From assembly GCF_949628215.1 (NCBI RefSeq), contig NC_134283.1, positions 28,436,975 through 28,500,974 of the forward strand: 64,000 bases of DNA. The letters run 5' to 3'. Of the stretch, positions 35,401-47,700 are shown piece by piece. Source of the stretch: Phalacrocorax aristotelis. Taxonomy: Eukaryota > Chordata > Aves > Suliformes > Phalacrocoracidae. Below the pieces are notes generated by a model. The model worked only from the letters and a program-made list of their open reading frames with translations, was not told where the DNA came from and ran no database searches. Numbering within the stretch: the first letter of the stretch is position 1; every line of letters starts with the position of its first letter. Both the position numbers and the translations under genes were made by a program.

Positions 35401-38400
35401 TACCTTGAGAAAGATTTGTTACCTCTTAAGGGTTTTCTTAGTGCGAGTGCAGCATATAGGTGACTGCAAATTGCCTTTGCGGCTGTATGTTGTATCTTGC
35501 TACTGGTGAAGCTGAAGTGCTCAGTGCCATGAAAAGAGAGAGAGATAGGCATGACCTTAGTTTATATTGTTCTGTCACTGAAAAAAACGCAAGATAAATA
35601 TGTGCCTCTGTACTGATAAGAACACATCTATAACAGATACTCAATCTTTAACTTGACTGCTATGACGTATCCTGCTTATTAGGTCTTACCCTTTCTCTGG
35701 CCTCAGTGCAATTCTGAAATCCAATAGTTTTGCCTAAGATGAATTGGGTGATTCTGAATTCCTGTGGCAATGCTATAACTTCTGTTTTGTGAGGAAGTAT
35801 TTCCCATTGTACCATGTTTCAGTCTGAGGAAGAACATGAGATGATATAATCATGCTGAATAAAAATATCCTTCATCTTCTTTTAGTAACATCCCTTTCTG
35901 CATCCTATGCATGGTAAAACTTAGGTTCTAGAGTCTTGAAAATACAAAGTGTTTGGAGATACTGTGATCAAACGCTGTAGATCCAGTGCTGCCGCATCAA
36001 CCACCTTGTATCCAGATGGGTATACTTTAAGACTGCAATACACTGCTTCCGAAGAGCTTCATGTTTCCCCTGTGTCCTGCTGTACTGATCGTTTCTGCAC
36101 TTCGTAGTGATCATGTACTTTTTTATCTGCTTAGTAGTTTTTGGCAGTCCTCATAGGTTCATGCCACTCACACAAACTGTTGTTCTGAAATGTAGCCTGA
36201 AAACTCCCAACCTCAGAACTGTGCCTCAGAGTGTTGTGCTTTGCAAGAGTCAAGGATTTGCCTCTTCATTTCTAGAGGAATGTAGATTCCTAAGAGTTTC
36301 CTCTACAGTCTGATCACAAATTTCTCCCTCACTGGATTTCTTGACTTATGTATTTCCTACCCTTGATTGCTTGGAGGGCAAATGTTGCAGCTGCTGGCAC
36401 TGATTGGTTTTTAAATATAGGGAAATCTTGCTACAGGATCTTTTGAGACAGATCTGATAAAAGAAAAGGTGAGAAACTCCTCTCTGTTATCAGAAAGTGG
36501 TAGTTCGAGATAAATTTTATGTGGGCCTCTGTAATTTATCTCGCTGCTACAACCTAGATGAAAGATGAAATTTACCCTTTTCTGTGTAGGTCTCAAGTAC
36601 TCAGTCTTTGGGTGAGGAATTAGACTAGATTTGTAGCGTTAGCGTTTATCTTTTCACCTTTCATTAAGGTGGACTGCTAAGTAGCACTGTAATTCCTCTG
36701 TGATTCAAACCGTAACACTAGTGACGATGCTTTTCCATTTTCCCCATGAGATCTCTCAGGGTTGTAGGTCACCTAGTGTTGACTTTTAGGGTGGACCCTG
36801 CGTCGTCTGTTCTTGTTCTCCACAAAGCTTTAACTCTGCACGAGTTAAATTTGCAATGATTTATAACTTTTTTCTCAGTGTGCTTTTTTCCCCTCAGCTG
36901 AAGTCACTGCCCTTGCAGCAAATGTCTGTGGGGCTAGCATTGCAGAAATGTCTAGTTAGGTGTGAAATCATTACCCCAATGTGATAATTTGACAATCTGT
37001 TGTGGCAGGAGAAAATCTTATGCGCTAGCCCCAGTGGCTATGTTACATCATGTGAAACATACCCTTCATACTGAGGCTGCTTCTCCATGTTTCAGAGGTC
37101 TTGTTTTGCAGGTGAGAGAGGTGCCATTTATTCACAAAGAATAGATGAGAATTAAATTCACATGGCTTATATACAGAAAACCACAACAATGACATGTTAC
37201 TTTAGCCATGTCACAGCTTGGAAGCTTGATTGCAATTATTCTGTACTTAACTACGAAATGTCATCCCATTATTTATCTTGTATGATGGAAACATAAAAAT
37301 AAATATATGAGCACCTAAATATGCAAGGAGAGAAAAATATTCAAAAATAAGCCTATTGCATGAGGACTAGAACCCTCTCATTCCTTCTCATTTTGGCTTT
37401 TCGTGGCATCACTGGGCACAGGAACTGTGAAAGCAGTCTTTTCTTCTGTTCTGTAATTTAAGGGACACTTGGAACAGTTCACATCCAGACTTTCAAACAC
37501 AGAGACTTTTGAATTAGGAGCTTTGAAGGAGCTCACCATAGTGGATCAGTGCAAATTAACCGCTTTCTGGGAAATACATCATAAAGCTTACTTTAAGGGT
37601 TTAGAATGTAATGTAGTCTGGTGCTCAGGACAGTTTTGATGTGTGTGGCCTTATGAAAGGTAGCCTTAATCAGAAAGAGGTGTCAACTCTGGAAGATGAC
37701 TAGGATGAGAACTAGAAGATAAGGATTATTTTAAGTGCTGAGGAGTTGCTATTGTTATAAAAGTAGAAAACCCAGGCACAGGGTTGGTTTTTATCTTGAA
37801 TGTTAAAGCTTGAAATTTGCTATAATTTGATTAGAAGTGAGCTTTAAAAACTCTAAATGAGGTGGACACGACAGATACCTGTGATCTATGTGTTGCTACT
37901 GAGGAAGAGTCAAGCCAAGTTTAAAAAAACCATTGGAATGTTTTCTGAAACTGTTGGAGAATATTTAAATATGGTCCTTTGCTAAATTGTTTGTTTCCTG
38001 GCTTTTAAATGTGATTTTCTTTTTGAAAGATAGAGCAAGCTATTTCATGTTGTAACTTTAATGTTAATTCTTGATTATATTTTTTTCTTTATTGTTCAGT
38101 TATGTGCCTTTTTAAAGTATATTATGCTTTCAGTCCCTAGTGCTGTTTCGTTTGTTGGGGACTAAGGTACATTCTGTCAAAAAAGACGTATAATACCCTC
38201 ATAATTGAAGTAATAACACAGACTAGAGGAGCAAGATTGATGGAAATGGTGTTATCCAGGGTATTTTCTGCCACAAATTTCTGTATTTGTCAATTCATAT
38301 TTTTATTTAGAGAAATAAAAGGCTTCACACATTTGCAGGGAAAAAGAGGAAAAAGATGGGTCTGTATGACCATAAATACATATGAATTAAAGACTGAGAT

Positions 38401-39378
38401 AAACAAGTGACAAGCATTGTGAATAAACTTCTAAGTAAAGCTTAAAAACAGAGTCATGAGTGCCACCGTTATTCCCTTCACATTGCTTTTTATCTTCCTT
38501 TTTTTGTCCTCTGCCAGAAATGTTTGGTACCTAACACCAGATCTTAATGATTTATTTTAGATAAGACTCTTTAATGTCAATAATGTTTGACAGTTTGTCA
38601 TGGCTGCAAAAGGAATGTAAACATCTTTGATTTAGTCACAGTTTTGATCTGCTTCCTTTTTTGTAAATTTTCCCTAAAACACCATGCAGTCCTTTCTGTG
38701 TATTTTTTCACCCCCAGGAGCAAATGTTTCAGTGTTCCTTTTTCTGTTATAAAGATCAATGCCAGAAGCCTGATGCTCATGAGCAATCCTATTATAGTAA
38801 ACCAGTATTCACATACACTGCAAGAGAACAGTTTAGTAAAGAAAAAGATTTAAGTTTAAAGCTTGCAAAGGATTACAACAAACAGCATAGAAAAAGAATT
38901 TTTTGGAAAATAATTACAAGTATCATAAAATTATCCCTTTAATGTGATTTAAACATGCCTTTGTGTCTGTAATAAGTATACATTTACTTTTGATGAGCTA
39001 CTTGCAAATAAATTTACGAATGCTAGAAATGAGGATGCTTTTTTCAGTCACTTGTGTCAATTGCAGGGTAATTGGCTGGTTTTTCAGAGGACTTGTGGGA
39101 AAAGCATTGGAGTACTGTCAGCATTTGACTATGCTTTTTTATTTCCTTACTATAAAGTACCCATAATTCAGCATAAGTTGCAGGCTCTAACCACAAAGAT
39201 TACTGTATGCTAAAGAGCCTCTAAAAGGAAGATCAAAATGCTGCTATGTGGACTAGGTGGAAATGTCAGCTACAACCTGTGTAAAAGCTGAAGAGGAGAG
39301 TGAAATTAAATGTATGCTAAATAGATCCTCTTATTGTATGTAGCGTGCTCACATTGATAGAATGAATGCATTAATCAG
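26407..39378. other. Long unique non-coding stretch with scattered low-complexity tracts
   Basis: No exon is called. An 81-codon frame at 26617-26862 and a 97-codon frame at 31994-32287 lie in somewhat GC-richer DNA, but neither shows a family motif or good splice sites. G/T-rich tracts occur at 28190-28235 and 32634-32688, an ATCTA-type short repeat near 30661-30685 and A-rich runs at 33023-33051. The interval 33620-33910 is complex and may be an old conserved element. No CR1 or LTR fragment is recognisable in these 13 kb. Confidence 0.4.
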
Positions 39379-39957
39379 TGTCATGGTCTAACCCTAGCCA
39401 GCAACTCAGCCGCTCACTCACTCCCCGGTGGGGTTGGGGAGAGAATCAGAAGAGTAAAAGTGAGAAAAATCATGGGCTGAGATAAAGACAGTTTAGTGAG
39501 TAAAGCAAAAGCCGCACACGCCAGCAAAGAAAACAAGGAATTCATTCACTCCTTCCCATGGGCAGCAGGTGTTCAGCGTCTCCAGGAAAGCAGGGCTCCA
39601 TCATGTGTAACAGTGACTTGGGAAGACAAGCACCATCACTCCCAATGTCCCTCCATTTCCTCCTCCTTCTCCCAGCTCTATATGCTGAGCGTGACGTTAT
39701 ATGGTGTGGGACATCCCTTGGGTCAGTTGGGGTCAGCTGTCCCGGCTGTGTCCCCTCCCAGCCCCTTGTTCCCCCCCAGCCCCTCACTGGTGGGGTGGGG
39801 TGAGGGGCAGGAAAGGTCTTGGTGCTGTGTAAGCCCTGCTCAGCAGGAACAAAAGCATCCCTGGGTTATCAACACTGTTTCCAGCACAAATCCAAAACAC
39901 AGCCCCATACTAGCTACTGTGGAGAAAATTAACTCTACCCCAGCCCAAACCAGCACA
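39379..39957 (-). mobile_element. Solo ERVL-type LTR, minus orientation
   Basis: The element runs from TGTCATGG to CAGCACA (579 bp) and matches a widespread avian ERVL-type LTR as I remember it: CAGCCGCTCACTCACTCCCC, GAGAATCAGAAGAGTAAAAGTGAG and CAACACTGTTT blocks in order. Transcriptional polarity is minus: CATATAG TATA-like box (about 39677-39685) with a CRE-like AACGTCAC just upstream, then a degenerate ACTAAA poly(A)-like site at about 39491-39497. The flanking five bases are ATCAG and ATGAG, a four-of-five target-site duplication, as expected for an ERVL-type integration. No internal retroviral sequence adjoins, so it is a recombined solo LTR. The 163-codon frame at 39496-39987 and its overlapping frames lie in this LTR and are not genes. 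Confidence 0.88.
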
Positions 39958-40705
39958 ATGAGACTATATGTATATCTCTCTCTCTGAACTAACGTGTGGT
40001 GGGGTTTTTGTGTGTGTGTGTTTTAAACTAGCTGTTGTGCTTCTATGTGAAAGTGATGGTTAACACAGCTAAAAAGTGAAAATTATGCATCTCATCTTTA
40101 AATCCAGACCTGCTCCTTGAAGACAGACAGGCATCTACAGAAAATGTTAAGGTGAAGGTGTTAGGTGCTTGTGTACCTGTGGTACAGCAAGAGCATTTTG
40201 GGTAAAGGTTACAAATTCAGACAGATACTCTTGTTTTAATCTAAGCTATTGTGTCTGGTAGAGGCAGGGGTGTGTATGTTGCATGGCAGAAGGTGACCAT
40301 AATAAAGTGTCAGCATGTGGTTTTTTTTGTCTCTACTTTTATCTGGCTTAGGGTTAAAGGCAGACCATTAACGTTATTCTAATATAGCGTTCTGTGTTTG
40401 CATGTTCTGTTACAAATGCAAGTTGAAATACACTGTGATATAGTGTACTCTGTAAGAATTTGAAATGGATGGATAAGCTTGGCTACTCAGAAACAATTTT
40501 TCTTCCATTCTGAATTTGAGAAGAATACTGCTAAATAAGGCCTTCATTAGCTGTTAGTTAATTTGTGACAAAATACTGCACTTAATATTTAGTAAATGGA
40601 AATGAAGGTGTCTCATGCTGATTGATTTTTATTTCCCTCATACATTTTGCCCATTGCTCAAGCCGTGGCATTTTTGATACCAGCTAATTAGGTTCATTTG
40701 GTGTA

Positions 40706-40758
40706 GATGGACAGCCAAAGTGACTCAGCAGGGCAGAGTTAAATTACTTCTGTCCATC
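40706..40758. promoter_or_regulatory. Inverted repeat flanking an AP-1/MARE-like site
   Basis: Perfect 9-bp arms GATGGACAG (40706-40714) and CTGTCCATC (40750-40758) flank a 35-base spacer that contains TGACTCAGCA (40721-40730), a full AP-1/NF-E2-type consensus. A TAATTA homeodomain-type core lies just upstream (about 40685-40690). The arms and site are seen directly; an enhancer role is inferred only. Confidence 0.3.
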
Positions 40759-42985
40759 CTGCTATGCTTGTTAGCAAGTCATGAATATCCTGAAACTGGT
40801 TTTTTATTATTGGTTGGTAAGTTTCAGTATTTTCTTCAGAGAAATTGTGAATCATGGGTTAAGAATTACTGTACAAGAAGATTTTAGATATGTTGAAGGT
40901 GATTATCTTTTTCCTCATAAATATCCTATAACCTAGTTTTGCCTAAAAAGTTTTGTTGTTCTAATAACTGTACTGACTCTTTGAAGTACGGCAGCTTTGC
41001 ACAAAAACTCTTTGCAAACATTTGCCATATGAAGACCAGTAACATAATTAATTTGCCTTAGTATAAATTCTATATTTCCGAACTGTGTAATGAGATGAAC
41101 TGTTGCAGAGTTGTTAATACTGGAAAAATATTTGAGACCTAGAATCCTTTGGAACGAGGAAAAGGTACAAAGGCAGAGGATTACACGTCATTCTTGTCTA
41201 CGTTAGTGACTCCAGGAAAAGAACAGGTTTTATTAGGAACGTAACTAAATAGATGCATCTCAGGGACAAAACTGGTATAATGTTCTTATATTTAGCATAA
41301 ACATAGTTGACATAGACAGACTGGTCTGACAAAGCATGCCATGATGTTAATTTTTTTTTCATGAGAGGCTTTTATCTTTTTACATTGTGTTTGGTTTTAG
41401 CATTCATCTAAGACACTTCCAGCATCTTGGACACTAATTGTTCAATAAGCAGCAGCTGTTCCAAATGAATACTGATCCAAAAACATTAATTTATATTTAC
41501 CATTTCTTCCTGGATCTTGATAGCTAACTGGTTATGCTGTTTGCTGAGCAGTCTTCTTGATTCCTCCATGTATTACCTTAAACATCATTTGGGTAAGGAA
41601 AGCTGTAGTGGTGCCTCAGATGTTCCTCTCTACTGAGATATAAGATTGTTTGTGGACCGTGGAATCAACTGTAGATGTGTCTCTGACTGAATTTCCTGTT
41701 CGCTTTAATTAGGCAGAGACGCGAGGTTAGCTGGTGCTAAATGAGTAAGCACTGGTCTTCAGCATACAGCTTCCTGTGAAAAATCCCATTCTGCTGATGG
41801 GAACTTAGTAAACTAAAGGATTTTTCTTCTGAGTGGAAAGTTTTCTGCTTTTTCAAGTGTGACTCAGTAAACTTCCAAAGCAGCTGAGTGTAAGGCTCAC
41901 CCATATAAGCACACAGGCCTATCTGTTAAACAGCATTTGCATAATGTCTGTATGTTCAAAGCCTACTTCATGATCTTTTAAGATGATGAGGGGTTTTATT
42001 TTAAACTAAATATAAAGCCACCTTAAACTACAAACATAAAATATTTAATCAAACTGAAATGCCTGGTATGATAGATTCTACAGGCATAAAGCACGTTTGC
42101 CTGGATGCTAGTTTATGTTCACAGGTAGAAATTTCTTTTAAAACAGTGTTGTTGTCTTGAAAATATGGTTGGTTTTTTTTCAGCAAACTTTCCCAAATAC
42201 ATAATCTTTGAGAGTTTCAGTGAAATGTTAACTATTTCCAGAATCCTAACTTAAAGAAATCCTAGTTTAAAGAATCTTCAGTGAAAGTACTTTTTTTAAA
42301 CATCTCTAGCACACTGGTAGGTGCTGTGCGTGCACATTTGCTTTGGAAACCTCTGATTACATGAAACAGACTGGCTTGCTACAAACTGCTCAACTAATGG
42401 GTCTTAATATTATTAATCCCAGGGTGTTAAACATCTTGCTTACTCTGGGGTAGATCTTTCTCCTGCTTTTAAGATGAGACTGGCAAGAGCGAGAGATGTG
42501 CACACAGTCAGAATGCATGTAAAGCTTTGGATAACATAATTGAACTGCAAATACAGACATAGAAATGGCTACACTGCTATGTATGTTTCAGTGGTTTGAA
42601 GATATTATCTCTAGTATACATTGAGCAATGTATTTAGGAATTACAAAGATAGATAACTGAGATAATTTCATGTTTTTTTCAGTTTATCTTTATCTCAGCT
42701 ACATAACCAACACTGAGTGGTTTTTTTCCCCCACAATTTTCTTTGTTGCAGTAGGATTGAAGAAATCTGATGAAATATTACTCAGCCCAATTTCAATAAT
42801 GAGCCTCTGATAATTGCTTTGGTTACTAAATAAGTGACATGAACTTTTTGTTTCCCAAATGGATTCCCTCTGGGCATTGAATTTTTCAGCTGATTTCCAT
42901 CTTGATTTTAATGCTTTTGTAACAATGAATAAAGTTGGTTGAGCTTAAAATGATTGATATGACCAGAAGAACGTCTGAACGTTGG

Positions 42986-43063
42986 AGGTGGGTTGGTTTG
43001 TTTGTTTGTTCTGGGGTTTTGGTGGGGTTTTTTTGTGTGTGTGGTTGTTTGTTTTTTTTTTTT
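42986..43063. repeat. G/T-rich low-complexity tract
   Basis: GGTTGG, a (TTTG) run of about three units, GGGGTTTT blocks, a short (GT) run and a 12-T stretch. It is the same kind of tract as at 11328-11440 and has no fixed period. Confidence 0.75.
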
Positions 43064-43512
43064 AAGCTTCTTACTTGGCTATATCAGAAATATCTGCTAG
43101 AGTTAATGAAGGAAAAGTGAAGCTCTAAAGCTTATCATATTAATACTGCTTTGGGTTTCCCAAGAGAGAATTTCTCATTTGTCTCAAGGTGATTTTTTTT
43201 CTGTTGTACTTAAGTTGTCTGAATGATAAATAGTGCCCTAGGTAAGTTGCAGGCTGTATATGTAACGAAAAATAATATTGCATTGAAAAGTTTTCTGATA
43301 AAGTGGAATCCAATTTTTCATTGAAAAGCTACGATGAATTTTAACCACTAGTAGGCTGAAATTTCATCAGTCAGTCTGGGCTTATTAGGAAATGAGCAAT
43401 TATTCATTTACATTTTTAGTAATCAAGGACTAGCAAGATAATTTTATTAAAATAATGTTTTTCAAGTAAAGTTATAAATTATTCTAATTTATTTACCTTG
43501 CTTTAGAGGCAT

Positions 43513-43607
43513 CTATATTTACATAAATATCTATTACATATAGTTATATTTTATATACATAAAATATAAATGCATACACAGCAATATATATAGCTTTATA
43601 TATATTT
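43513..43607. repeat. AT-rich segment with palindrome
   Basis: Nearly pure A/T with short (TA) runs. It contains a perfect 11-bp inverted repeat TTATATTTTAT / ATAAAATATAA (43544-43554 and 43559-43569) with a 4-base loop. Such DNA unwinds easily but is common in AT-rich introns. Confidence 0.7.
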
Positions 43608-44662
43608 CTGCGTTGTTTAGCGTAAGAAAAACTGCAGAATAACTCTGAAGTTTAATTGTGTGGGTGCTAACATTAATATGAAGTTATTTCAGTCATCAAC
43701 ACATTTACAGATAACTTCCTTATTTTAATGGGTTCCACTTTGTATCAAGATGCAGTGAATAGAGCTTTACTAGTACTTCTGGCTTAGTTTTGTAGTTCAT
43801 TTTCAGCAAGACCATGGCACTCAATTCCATACATAAACTGTATCATACATACAATTTTGCAATAGCTCCAAAGAAAGCTGCTTATCCCACCTGCGCTTAG
43901 CTGGGTGGGAAGTTTAACAGTTGGCTGATAAACTGAGAGTTCTGCATCTCAGTAAATGACAAATTATTCTCTAGCAATCTGACAGCACAAGTAAGAAGTC
44001 ATAGGGCAGGTTAAAAAGGACAAAACTGTTTCATGTGTGCAGTATCTAAATATATTTCCCACAGCTAAAGCCAGCAAGAGGAGGAGTATAGTAGCTGTTT
44101 TACAACACTTAGCAAAAGACCTGGGTTCATAAATAACTTCACTTTCCGTTGTTTCAAAGGGGTGTGTGTACTGAACATGAGTAAATATGGTGTATATATT
44201 AAAAATACTTACTTTGAGCATGAACAAAATTTGTCCTCTTACCCTATTTTTATTACCCCTGTGTAATAAAAGCACTTACATATATCATTAGATAGGCAAT
44301 ATTTTTACATGTAATTACACTTATTTTTCCAGATTACTTTATTCACCAATTGCTTTGGGTAACTAGCTCAAATCTGTATTCATAAGTCTGTTCTGAATAT
44401 GTTTAGAGCAGAAACACCTGTTAATGAAGATGTCTTACAGGATTGTTGAGTATAAAACAAGGTGGTTTGGTTTTTTTTATTATATTTGTGGAAGGTTTTG
44501 CTTATGGGGTGACAAAGTTGTTGGCAGGAGCACTGGGTACTGTGGGAGAACTGAGGTTTGGAAAGTCTTCAGTTCACTGGGAGCCATTCGGTATTGTACC
44601 CTGGCTGGCTGACTTACCCCTGGGACTGGATGAATTTCTTCTCCTACCGCTAAACCCTGGGG
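43608..44662. other. Non-coding stretch
   Basis: No gene or repeat is identified. The 103-codon minus frame at 43964-44275 shows no domain. Two overlapping plus frames at 44424-44667 enter GC-richer DNA leading into the palindromic repeat remnant. They have no homologue that I recognise. Confidence 0.4.
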
Positions 44663-44722
44663 GCTGATTCACAGCCTGTTGGTGCCAATGGAAAGACTCC
44701 TGTCGAGTTTTGGATCAAGCCT
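44663..44722. repeat. Degraded palindromic amniote repeat fragment
   Basis: CTGATTCACAGCC, then CCAATGGAAAGACTCCTGT, then GTTTTGGATCAAGCC recall the short palindromic repeat common in turtle, crocodile and bird DNA (CTGATCCAAAGCCC, CAATGGAAAGACTCCC, GGCTTTGGATCAGGCC). The right half lacks about 12 bases relative to that memory. The palindromic layout suggests a non-autonomous DNA transposon or a SINE-like relic; I cannot name the subfamily. Confidence 0.45.
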
Positions 44723-47700
44723 GAGATCTTACCGGGTGGTTAGTCAAAGGGGCAGGGTTGTGCTCAAATATCGCCCACCCTCGGGAGCACTGGGGCCTCT
44801 TGGCCTCCTGAGTATTTAAACATCTCACCATCTGTTTTGTTGTCTGGAGATAAAAGGTTGTCTGTTTTGTGGCCTGAGGGGAAGAAGTTGTTACAGGGTG
44901 AGAACTCCAGTTGTTGGTTCCATGTGGTACCTGCACAGACCTCTGGTAAACGACACTGCCCGTTTCACTAACGATGGAAACAAATGAAATGCGTTTCCTT
45001 AATAAACACTTATTTGGATTTATTTGAAATACTAAAAGCAATACATTCAAACTAATATTCCAGAAAATTTCAAAAGTCATGTACATTATCTCTGTATCAT
45101 GAACAAATATGTCGTGTCTGCATCATATGAGGTTCTTTCAGAAGGGTTTCTATCCACTTAATCATTTATAAGGCTTTTCCCTGCCAAGAAAGACCATGCT
45201 TGGTTTGTCTTCCGTGTTACTCAGACTCATAGCTAATTGCTGTTTAAAAGGAAAAAAAGCAACCAACAAACAATTCAAAACAAAAGTCTGCTCCCAAACA
45301 AAGTAAAACAGCACACAGAAAGGTTACAATTCTGAAGTCCAGACAGGCAGTGTACTTATATCAGGTAGGCTTTCACATCCTGTAGCTTGACTGGAAGTTT
45401 GTCTTATGAAGTTGTTAACGTGTACATACTTTAAAATTGTGCAGTTCGGGAAACATCCTTCTAACACAATTAGTTGTTCTTGAGAGTTTATTTGGAAAAA
45501 ATTTTTTTTAATCCCTTTTTTTATTTCATTAAAATGACTAGTTTAGACTTTGTGGGAGAGGTGTGGCAGTTTATGTTCCTCCGTTGGGCTGTTCATATTG
45601 CACCAGTTGCACACTGTCACGTTGACATTTTATAAATTCCCTTTAGGAGGCAGAGTATTGTCATTCTGCTGTTAGGAAATGTAGAGGCATCAAAATAGAC
45701 CACTGGAAAAAAAAATCAGACCTGTATAGTCTTTCTCCACACATGCTTCCCTTTCTCCCCCAAAATGCTCATGTTTGACTGCTGTAATTGTCCACAGATC
45801 ACTGCTTTGAGGTACATACCCATTGTGCCCAGACACACCTTCAGGTATAACCTCTTGGGATTTAGTTGGTTGCAGGTAAAGGTGGAAGAGAGAAGGGTGA
45901 AGAGATGCAAGTAGTTGATTTGCTGATGTGGGAGGAAAAAATAAGAGGGGAAACAACAATTTCCTACAGTTGGTGAAAGCAGAGAGGCATACTTACATGA
46001 TAGCTTTCCGATCAAATTCAGTGGCTTTAGGGCCTCTTCAGTTAATCAGTGTTATTTCCATGCCTCCTTTGACTCAAACAGCTTTGGGATTTGTCTGTCT
46101 GTGTCTCCAAATGGGTCATTTACTTTTTCCACGTGCTGCTATCACCTGTTTTTTAACTCTTCTGCTTGTGATTTCATGCCTACCTCGCCGCTACATTTCA
46201 TTCTTTATTAGTTTTCACTGTTTGAGAAACGCAAAGGAAGTTTCTTATCTCAAGCTCCAAATAGTCTGAGCAAGAATAGCAGACATATATTATGTGCCCC
46301 TTTTCAAGGACTCGCTGTACGAGTGGCTCACTGTAATCGGTTCTAGAATGCTTTAATGTTTTAAAGGGCGCAGAGATCTTGATAGTTGACTTTGTTTCTA
46401 TATGTGTGTATTTATATTTCTAGCACATTTGATAAAGTACTGTTACACAACTGCCTCTTGGCTCCAGTGTTAGTCTTTGTATCAATGTGTTTTTTTTTAA
46501 TGCTTTGCAATGTGATTCTGTAGCAATCTGTGTGTGTATTAAAAGAAGGTTCTCTTTCTGCTATACTAGCTATGTCATCTCCACTTTTGTATCCTCTACC
46601 TGTCAGACCCTTCATGTCTGACTCAAGTTTAAAACACTTGTCCTAATTTCTGAAACTTTTATTCCAAACTCTATTTAAAACTTCATATGTTTTAGCATCC
46701 CCCTCTTTTCTTCTCTGCTGATTTTGTGCCAGTCTTCATCTTATGGCTGACCCACTTAAGTACCTGTGACTTTTTCCATGCTAGTACTTACAACTGAAGC
46801 TGTTTACTTTGCTTTGTGTTCAAAATACATGTCTCTCCAGATCTTTTTTCAGAGATCAAGAACCCTCTTTACTTATAAGTCAGATTCTCCTATAGAGAAC
46901 TTGTCATCAATATAGCCTACTGGCCTCACTAAAATGACCCGCACATGATTTCTCAAAGTCCAATTTGTACTGAAGCAGAAGCTCTCTCATGTTATATGCT
47001 TCTATAATACCAAAGCAAGTTGCCATTTGGTAAAATTCACAGTGATAATATATAGCTCTCTGGCACCATTTTTTTCTCTTTAATTGTACTGCTAAGAGTA
47101 TATTTTTGTCTTAATAAACAAACCCTGTAAATTAACAGAATATTTTTTATTTTATGGCTCTTACAGAAAGGTAGCAACTGTAGGGCAGGAACAAGAGGGG
47201 AATTTTTACACACCACCTCTTGTCTTGTTACTCCATTACTATGTTTTAGCCCATTCTCCCAGTGGGAAAGTGTGAAGCATAAGTGCAGGCAACAGAGTTA
47301 AGCTGGAATGTCCTGCAGAGATTCACTATCACAAAGGGTAATACTGCTTTATCGATCCTTTCCATACTGTCTCCCACAGTTGTGTTAAGCCTGTAGCAAG
47401 TACAACCTTTACAAAACAAGATCAAGAGATATGCTTTACCATTTAAGTTGAATACTGGCTTTAAAATAGGATAAAAGGATGTTTCCTAGGCATGACATAT
47501 TGTTGGCATTTTAGTATACACATGATAAAAAATCCACAGAGTGGAAGTTCACATTTATTGGAATAATTATTTATTTTTGAGCCCTATATCTGTGGATGCA
47601 AGTGATAGGGCCAACTTCACTTTATATAAAGCATAACAAAAAACCAAACCAAAACCAAAAACCAATGGATTTTCAACTCTGACCAGACAGCTTTTCTAGA

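Larger units (their letters stand above)
39958..43512. other. Unique non-coding stretch
   Basis: No gene is supported. A short (TG) run follows the LTR near 40010-40021. The interval 40640-40800 is complex and includes the inverted repeat annotated separately. A G/T-rich tract lies at 42986-43063 and underlies the 61-codon frame there. Otherwise AT-rich and featureless. Confidence 0.45.

Noticed and set aside
39496..39987. 163-codon plus-strand open frame, the longest in the window
   Set aside because: It lies almost wholly inside the solo LTR, runs antisense to it, and overlapping frames on both strands are open too. This is composition, not a gene.
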